This document shows positions 29,425-34,668 of a DNA stretch of 34,668 nucleotides, one piece after another. Source of the stretch: an uncultured Vampirovibrio sp. Its GTDB lineage: Bacteria > Cyanobacteriota > Vampirovibrionia > Gastranaerophilales > Gastranaerophilaceae. Made by a program: the position numbers and the translations under genes. The stretch is from assembly GCA_910577635.1 (NCBI GenBank), contig CAJTNR010000022.1, forward strand, positions 1 through 34,668, in the 5' to 3' direction. The first letter of the stretch is position 1. Each line of letters opens with the position of its first letter. Under the pieces are notes generated by a model. The model worked only from the letters and a program-made list of their open reading frames with translations. It had not been told where the DNA came from and searched no databases.

Positions 29425-32031
29425 ATGAAAAAAATATTATTTGTTCTATTGGCTTTTATATTAACAATCTCTTCTAATTATGCTCTTGAAGAGGGTTTAA
29501 GTGTAGTTAAGCTAAAAAGCGGTCAAAAGGTTGTGGTTAAAGAAGTGAGGGATAATCAAATCGTAAAAATTGATACCTGGATTAACACAGGATCCATTAA
29601 CGAAGACGATAAAACCTCAGGAATCAGCCATTTTCTTGAGCATCTGTTTTTTAAAGGAACAACAAACTATAAAACAGGAGAAATTGATAAAATATTAGAT
29701 TCTAAAGGAGCAGAGGTTAACGCTGCAACAAGCAAGGATTACACTCATTATTATATTGAAATCCCCTCTAAAGATTTTGATTTAGCCCTTAAACTCCACG
29801 CGGATATGCTCCAGAACCCTTTAATTCCAAGAAAAGAACTTGAAAGAGAAAGAAAAGTTGTAATTGAAGAAATTTCCAAATGCAAAGACAGCGCCCAAAA
29901 CAGAATGTTTGATAACTTCTATACTTTGTTGTATGAAAAATCCAATCATCCTTATAAAAGAACTGTAATTGGCAAAAAAGAAGTAATTGAAACAGTTACA
30001 AGAGAAGAAATTCTTAACTATTTCAACCGTTTCTACACACCTGATGCTTATACAACAGTTATTGTAGGAGATATTGATAAAGAAGAAGCCATAAGAAAAG
30101 TTAGCGAAGCTTTTAATCAAACCAAAAGAAAACAGGAAAAAATTAAGTATCCTAATATTCTTCCAATAACCAAAATTGAAAGAAAAGTTGATTCTATGGA
30201 TATTGCAAAAACTCACTTAATGCTTGGTTTTCTTGCTCCTAAGTTCTCAAAACCAATTGACAACTACCCTCTTGATGTTCTAGCTACAATGTTATCAAGC
30301 GGTAAAAGTTCAATTCTTAATCAAAAACTAAAAGAAGAAAAAAACCTTGTTTTATCAATTTCTTCCGGCAATTATTCACAGAAAGATTCAGGATTGTTCT
30401 ATGTTTATGCAACCTTGAACCCTAAACTAGAAGCTGAGGTTGAAAGTGCAATTATTGAGGAATTGGGCAATATTCAACAAGGAAAATTCGATAATAATTC
30501 TCTAAACAGGGCAAAAAACTTAATTAAAACAGATACTTACTATTCAAGAGAATCAATTTCCAATATTTCTGATGATTTAGGCTATGACTTTACTTTTATT
30601 GATGATATTAACTATTATGATAATTATTTAAAAAATATCGATAAAGTAACAAAAGAAGATATTATAAGAGTAGCAAATAAATACTTCGATCTTAAAAAGT
30701 ATGCTATTAGCATTGTTCGACCAAGCAGTTTTAAGGAAGTTTCTTTTGAAAAAAATGCAAATGAAAAAACTTATAACAACAAATTAATCGAAAAAAGGGA
30801 TAATACTACAAAGACCCTTCTCGAAAACGGCGCAACACTTATAACTAAAAAGAAAAAGACAAATTCAATTGTTGCAATAGATATTTCCTTTAAAGGCTCC
30901 AAGGCTCTTGAAAAAAAACCTACAACTTCACTTCTTGCAGCACTTTGCGCTACTAAAGGAACAAAAAACTATACATCCGCTGCGCTAAGTGAATTCTTAG
31001 ATGAAAACGGGATAAAACTAGGCGTTAGCCGCTCTAATGATATTTTCTCAATTGTTATTCAAACAACTAAAGACAATTTGGATAAAGCATTTATAGCACT
31101 TGATGAAGTTATAAACAGACCCTTGTTTTCTCTTGATGAGCTTGAAAAAACCAAAAAAAGACAAATTGAAGAACTCAAAGGAGTTTCAGATAACCCTTCA
31201 AGCTATGTTTTTGATGAATTTAGACGTTTAGCTTTTTTAAATACAATTTATGGACAAAACTCAACTTTTATGCTCAACCATATTAACAATGTTACAAGGG
31301 ATGATGTTATTGAGTATTATTCTCGAATAATTAACCCGAAAAACGCTTCAATTGCCGTTGTTGGAGATATTGACGAGGATTATATTGCAAAAAAACTAAA
31401 CGATATTATAAAAGACAATAAAGAACAAAAATTCAGCTTCAAAAATTCTAATTATACCCCCTATCATCCTCAAAAAAACATAGAATCGACTTTGTATAAA
31501 AAAGAACTTCAGGCGCACTGGCTTGCTCTGGGGTATAAGACCTGCGGGATTACAAACAGAAAAGATATCGCGGTTTTAAATGTTATTAACTCAATTCTAG
31601 GCCAGGGAATGTCAAGCAGACTATTTGTGAAACTAAGAGAAGAAAAAAGCCTTGCTTACACTGTAGGGTCGAGTTTAATATCGAATATTCTAGATGGAGC
31701 CTTTGTAACTTACATAGGAACAAATAAAGATAGCATTGAAGAAGCAAAACAAGGGCTTTTAAGCGCAATTGATACAATAAAAAAAGAAATGGTGACAACT
31801 ACAGAACTAAATGACGCAAAAGATAAGATTCTAGGACAATTTCTGCTTTCTTTAGAAACTAACATGGATGAAGCAAACCTTCTTAACTGGTACAGTGTTT
31901 TGAATCTTGACTTAGGAGCATACGAGGAGTATAAGAAAATGATTCAGGAAGTAAACCAGAATGATATAATAGAAACTGCAAATAAATACTTTACAAAACC
32001 CTATATCTACACGGTCGTTGTAGAAAAATAA
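29425..32031 (+). CDS. M16-family zinc peptidase, tandem-domain, secreted
   Basis: 868 residues. A Sec signal peptide (MKKILFVLLAFILTISSNYA) targets it to the periplasm. The first M16 half is active-type: the inverted zinc motif HFLEH at 69-73, the third ligand Glu in KVVIEEISK about 76 residues later, and the downstream R/Y region in domain 2. A second M16 pair starts at about residue 455 (TLLENGATLITKKKKTNSIVAIDISFKG) and lacks HxxEH, so it is structural, giving the pitrilysin-like clam shell. Such proteases degrade peptides or process exported proteins. A clean AAAGGAAA precedes the ATG. It is divergent from dnaA. Confidence 0.92.
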   Translation: MKKILFVLLAFILTISSNYALEEGLSVVKLKSGQKVVVKEVRDNQIVKIDTWINTGSINEDDKTSGISHFLEHLFFKGTTNYKTGEIDKILDSKGAEVNAATSKDYTHYYIEIPSKDFDLALKLHADMLQNPLIPRKELERERKVVIEEISKCKDSAQNRMFDNFYTLLYEKSNHPYKRTVIGKKEVIETVTREEILNYFNRFYTPDAYTTVIVGDIDKEEAIRKVSEAFNQTKRKQEKIKYPNILPITKIERKVDSMDIAKTHLMLGFLAPKFSKPIDNYPLDVLATMLSSGKSSILNQKLKEEKNLVLSISSGNYSQKDSGLFYVYATLNPKLEAEVESAIIEELGNIQQGKFDNNSLNRAKNLIKTDTYYSRESISNISDDLGYDFTFIDDINYYDNYLKNIDKVTKEDIIRVANKYFDLKKYAISIVRPSSFKEVSFEKNANEKTYNNKLIEKRDNTTKTLLENGATLITKKKKTNSIVAIDISFKGSKALEKKPTTSLLAALCATKGTKNYTSAALSEFLDENGIKLGVSRSNDIFSIVIQTTKDNLDKAFIALDEVINRPLFSLDELEKTKKRQIEELKGVSDNPSSYVFDEFRRLAFLNTIYGQNSTFMLNHINNVTRDDVIEYYSRIINPKNASIAVVGDIDEDYIAKKLNDIIKDNKEQKFSFKNSNYTPYHPQKNIESTLYKKELQAHWLALGYKTCGITNRKDIAVLNVINSILGQGMSSRLFVKLREEKSLAYTVGSSLISNILDGAFVTYIGTNKDSIEEAKQGLLSAIDTIKKEMVTTTELNDAKDKILGQFLLSLETNMDEANLLNWYSVLNLDLGAYEEYKKMIQEVNQNDIIETANKYFTKPYIYTVVVEK

Positions 32032-32121
32032 TATACTCTATTGTGTCTAATTTTTTTTCATTATATAATTAGATAGGATGATTTTTTCCCTGTTTGTAAT
32101 TAATTATATAAGGAAATAAGA

Positions 32122-33498
32122 ATGTACAATGTTGCAATTGTTGGAGGCGGTCCTGCGGGAATTTTTACAGCTTTAGAAATCACCAAGTTAAAACCGGATT
32201 GGAAAGTTTTGTTAATTGAAAAAGGCTCAAGAATTGAAAAAAGAAAGTGCCTTATAAGAGAGGGTTTAAAACAATGTCCAAGCTGCAAAACCTGCGGGCT
32301 TTTGTGCGGCTGGGGCGGTGCAGGCGCATTTTCAGATGGAAAGCTGACCTTAACTCCTGAGGTCGGAGGGCATCTGGTTGATTATATGGCTTATAAAGAT
32401 GTCGAGGACTTAATCAGCTATTGTGATAATATCTACCTTGACCATGGCGCAACAAGGACTGTTTTTGGCACCAATAGGGCAGATTTTGCAGATATTGAAA
32501 AAGCAGCTACTTTGGCTGAGCTGAAACTCGTTCACTCCCCTGTAAGACACTTGGGAACGGAAAAATCTTTAGCAGTGCTAAAATCAATGCAGGATTACTT
32601 AGAATCAAGAATTGATATTGTAAATAACGAGCAAGTTTCAGAGTTAATTATTAAAGATGACGTTATTAAAGGCTTTATAACCAATAAAGGCACAAAATAC
32701 GAAGCTGATTATGTAGTTGTTGCTCCTGGCCGAGAAGGTGCGGATTGGCTGAGCCAGGAGTTTATAAAACACAAAATTGAAGTGGTTAATAATGCTGTAG
32801 ATGTCGGTGTTAGAGTAGAATTGCCGGCTGCTGTTATGGAGCCTATAACCTCCCGTCTTTATGAATCGAAGTTAATTTACCATGCTCCGACTTTTCAAGA
32901 TGAAGTTAGAACTTTTTGCATGAATCCTAACGGCGAAGTTGTTAATGAAAACTATAACGGAATTTCTACTGTTAATGGCCATTCCTATGCAGACAAAAAA
33001 ACTCCTAATACAAACTTTGCTCTTTTGGTTTCGAAAAAATTCACAGAACCATTCCACGAACCGATTAAATATGGTCAGCATATTGCTTCTTTAGCTAATA
33101 TGTTATCAGGAGGAATTCTGGTACAGCGTTTTGGAGATTTACTTGACGGGCGTCGTTCGACTCCTCAAAGAATTAAAGAATCAATTATTCAACCCACTCT
33201 TGAATGTGCAACTCCTGGGGATTTGAGTCTTGTTCTTCCTTATAGACAGCTTCTTAGTATAATTGAGATGCTTTATGCGCTGGATAAAATTGCCCCTGGC
33301 GTAGCTTCAAGATACACATTGTTATATGGTATTGAAGTCAAATTCTACAGCGCAAGAGTGCTAATTTCCAATGAACTTGAAACAAAAGGAGTTAAAAACC
33401 TGTTTGCGATTGGTGATGGCGCCGGAGTAACAAGAGGCTTAATGCAGGCAAGTGCATCAGGTGTCCATGTTGCAAGAGTTATAGCATCAAGAAATTAA
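32122..33498 (+). CDS. FAD-dependent dehydrogenase (COG2509-type)
   Basis: 458 residues, probably cytoplasmic. The FAD/NAD-binding Rossmann motif VAIVGGGPAGIFTALE is at the start. A Cys cluster (C52, C55, C58, C62 in QCPSCKTCGLLCGWGGAGAFSDGKL) is the hallmark of this uncharacterised group. It is followed by VVAPGREGADWL and, near the end, the second flavin contact LFAIGDGAGVTRGLMQASASG. The reaction is unknown; members resemble geranylgeranyl-reductase-like and thiazole-biosynthesis flavoproteins. AAGGAAAT precedes the ATG. Its stop codon touches the terminator of the convergent RNase P RNA gene (33497), so read-through in plus direction would be antisense to that RNA. Confidence 0.85.
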   Translation: MYNVAIVGGGPAGIFTALEITKLKPDWKVLLIEKGSRIEKRKCLIREGLKQCPSCKTCGLLCGWGGAGAFSDGKLTLTPEVGGHLVDYMAYKDVEDLISYCDNIYLDHGATRTVFGTNRADFADIEKAATLAELKLVHSPVRHLGTEKSLAVLKSMQDYLESRIDIVNNEQVSELIIKDDVIKGFITNKGTKYEADYVVVAPGREGADWLSQEFIKHKIEVVNNAVDVGVRVELPAAVMEPITSRLYESKLIYHAPTFQDEVRTFCMNPNGEVVNENYNGISTVNGHSYADKKTPNTNFALLVSKKFTEPFHEPIKYGQHIASLANMLSGGILVQRFGDLLDGRRSTPQRIKESIIQPTLECATPGDLSLVLPYRQLLSIIEMLYALDKIAPGVASRYTLLYGIEVKFYSARVLISNELETKGVKNLFAIGDGAGVTRGLMQASASGVHVARVIASRN

Positions 33499-33527
33499 AA
33501 AACTGCCTTATTATAATAATAAGGCAG
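33497..33527 (-). terminator. intrinsic terminator of rnpB
   Basis: On the minus strand CTGCCTTATT pairs with AATAAGGCAG around a short AT loop, followed by TTTTTT at 33502-33497. It overlaps the stop codon of the FAD enzyme gene. Confidence 0.85.
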
Positions 33528-33868
33528 AAAGCCGAGTATAAGCCGGGTTCTGTAATAAGATAATCATCTGTCTTGTTGCGTTTTTCTTATGCAATCTTTT
33601 TCAAATATGAAAAAGCGGAAAATAGCACCTTCTTGCAAATTAAAACTTGCAGCCAATCGGGGTTTACCTTGCCTGATACTTCACAGTATCAGCGGTGGGC
33701 TCTTACTCCGCCGTTGCACAATCACTGCATTACTACAGTATTCTACTTTTCTGTGGCACTGTCCTCACCCTCACGGGCACTCAGATTTCCCGAGCGATTT
33801 GCTATTTTAGGCTGCCCGGACTTTCCTCACAAAAAAAGAAAATTTTTGTGCGATTACCAGCCGGCTTT
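33525..33868 (-). ncRNA. rnpB: RNase P RNA (bacterial class A)
   Basis: About 344 nt. The catalytic RNA of RNase P matures tRNA 5' ends. P1 pairs AAAGCCG at the 5' end with CGGCTTT at the 3' end. The invariant GAGGAAAGTCCGGGC lies about 45 nt in, and the 3' region reads ACAGAACCCGGCTTATA, the P4 partner. A TATAAT at 33880-33875 is placed for a start near 33868. All open frames inside this segment on the plus strand are spurious. The adjacent protein-coding genes face the opposite way. Confidence 0.93.
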
Positions 33869-33874
33869 TTTATT

Positions 33875-33880
33875 ATTATA
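33875..33880 (-). promoter_or_regulatory. -10 box of rnpB
   Basis: TATAAT on the minus strand, 6 nt before the predicted 5' end of RNase P RNA. A clear -35 hexamer was not found. Confidence 0.5.
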
Positions 33881-33895
33881 GCAAAAAAATAATAC

Positions 33896-33923
33896 CCCGG
33901 TTTTATTTATAACCGGGTTTTTT
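33896..33923 (+). terminator. intrinsic terminator (plus direction)
   Basis: CCCGGTT pairs with AACCGGG around an 8-nt loop, followed by TTTTTT. The only plus-strand gene before it is the FAD enzyme, about 400 bp up and across rnpB. Confidence 0.75.
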
Positions 33924-34017
33924 GTAAACATTTGTAAAAAACTCTCTTGTTTTTATCAACTTTTTTGTTTTATTGGCATTAAAGCAAAAAAAGTATGCCA
34001 GGAAAGGAAAAGTGGTT

Positions 34018-34449
34018 ATGAGAAAGGCTAAACAGCCTGTATTTAATGCTGCGGACTGTAAATCTGAACTAGGCTGTTTTTTTAGAAGGCTAAGGTACAA
34101 AGAAGGATTAAGTTTTAGAGACTTTGCAAATAGCACAAGGATAGATGAACATAAACTAGATAGAATTGAAAGAGGGACTATATTTCCTGAGACTAAAATA
34201 ATAATAAAACTAATACTAAACAAAAGAACAAATGAAAAAGAAATATTTTCTTTTTTAAAAAGCTGCTATCCAAACCATGAAACTGACTATGAACTACTAA
34301 ACGAACTCAAAGAAAGCTCAATTGAAGCAAAAGAAAGATTTTTAAACAACCTAAACAATGAAAACCTAAGACTAATTGCAAAAAGAATAAATCCTGCACT
34401 AAACCAAAACGAAGATCTAATTAAAGAACTAAACCTAAACCCCCAATAA
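34018..34449 (+). CDS. XRE-like HTH regulator with acidic helical tail
   Basis: 143 residues. I start at the ATG at 34018 because AGGAAAGG lies 10 nt upstream; a longer frame opens with TTG at 33973 but has no ribosome-binding site. Residues 15-70 form a Cro/C1-type HTH (LGCFFRRLRYKEGLSFRDFANSTRIDEHKLDRIERGTIFP). The rest (FSFLKSCYPNHETDYELLNELKESSIEAKERFLNNLNNENLRLIAKRI) is charged and helical, perhaps for dimerisation or a partner. Its targets are unknown. A terminator follows at 34568 after 118 bp that hold no gene. Confidence 0.75.
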   Translation: MRKAKQPVFNAADCKSELGCFFRRLRYKEGLSFRDFANSTRIDEHKLDRIERGTIFPETKIIIKLILNKRTNEKEIFSFLKSCYPNHETDYELLNELKESSIEAKERFLNNLNNENLRLIAKRINPALNQNEDLIKELNLNPQ

Positions 34450-34567
34450 AGATACAAAACAAAATGAATGCATATCCTGATGGATAGAAAAAGGGTTTAA
34501 AGGGGGGACCTATTAAGCAAATAAACTTAAAAACAAGAATAGAGGGAGTTTTTAAGCATGGGTATGT

Positions 34568-34593
34568 ATTGTTTTATTAAAACAATATTTTTT
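34568..34593 (+). terminator. intrinsic terminator of the last HTH gene
   Basis: ATTGTTTT pairs with AAAACAAT around a 3-nt loop, followed by ATTTTTT. Confidence 0.75.
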
Positions 34594-34613
34594 AATGAAT
34601 TATAACAAACAAT

Positions 34614-34647
34614 AAAAAAAGAGGGTCAAATTAAAAACAAGACCCTC
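34614..34647 (-). terminator. terminator of a minus-strand gene beyond the window, repeat of 18991-19026
   Basis: GAGGGTC and GACCCTC form a 7-bp stem followed, on the minus strand, by TTTTTTT. Stem, T-run and the next 20 bp (ending in AAAACACAAAAATA) nearly repeat the end of the Cys-rich prepilin gene. A gene reading toward this point should end just past 34668. Confidence 0.75.
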
Positions 34648-34668
34648 AAATATCAAAACACAAAAATA

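Noticed and set aside
33573..33892. Several plus-strand open frames of 65-102 codons
   Set aside because: They lie wholly within RNase P RNA, whose conserved elements explain the sequence.
33973..34017. Longer N-terminus of the last HTH gene from a TTG start
   Set aside because: No ribosome-binding site before TTG, while AGGAAAGG stands before the ATG at 34018 and the HTH domain begins after it.
1..34668. CRISPR array, transposase or integrase
   Set aside because: No regularly spaced repeats and no DDE, tyrosine or serine recombinase motif were found in any frame, despite the island-like features.

Overview
The window looks like a chromosomal segment of an AT-rich bacterium with an outer membrane, probably from the non-photosynthetic cyanobacterial sister lineage (Melainabacteria/Vampirovibrionia, e.g. 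Gastranaerophilales). The support is a cyanobacterial-style SSB, a porin plus signal-peptide proteins, a type IV prepilin-like protein of unusual build, and housekeeping genes (ricT, rsfS, nadK, recN, dnaA, rnpB) scattered among accessory genes. This placement is inference from protein style; no 16S gene is present.

Layout. 1-1200: two paralogous small XRE regulators sharing a duplicated near-palindromic site, and a frameshifted MerR-type regulator. 1200-3174: a porin overlapping a formate/nitrite-family channel, both on the minus strand. 3230-7165: a cobalamin (B12) riboswitch leading a three-gene operon not recognised as a B12 pathway: a Cys/His-motif helical protein, a multi-spanning membrane protein and an M49-like (dipeptidyl-peptidase III-related) zinc peptidase. 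7152-9682 (minus): ssb, a four-carbon acid sugar kinase and a PdxA2-type dehydrogenase that has lost one metal-binding His. 9730-18931: accessory region with a secreted protein, a BRO-N protein, a possible PBECR-type nuclease, tRNA-Leu(GAG), RhuM, an Abi/HEPN remnant, a hydrolase, several orphan XRE regulators, a HAD protein, a DUF3800 protein and a GNAT acetyltransferase whose 3' end occurs three times.

18991-24106: a Cys-rich, protist-surface-protein-like prepilin fusion, another XRE regulator and a large SNF2 helicase. 24193-27902: ricT-rsfS-nadK-recN. 27891-29285: dnaA on the opposite strand, with a divergent DNA-recognition motif. 29425-33498: a double-domain M16 peptidase and a COG2509-type FAD enzyme. 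33500-33880: RNase P RNA on the minus strand. 34018-34449: a last XRE regulator, followed by a terminator that signals another minus-strand gene beyond the window, probably a paralogue of the prepilin.

Most notable: (i) the B12-riboswitch operon; (ii) two apparent small RNAs (11675-11762 and 16957-17047), each with the same promoter design (TTGAAA-17-TATAAT) and a closing stem starting at the predicted transcription start, each tucked against the 3' end of a different candidate nuclease/RNase H-like gene; (iii) cassette-like insertions marked by repeated GNAT 3' ends; (iv) many genes whose -10 box lies exactly 6 nt before the ATG with no Shine-Dalgarno site, implying leaderless transcripts.
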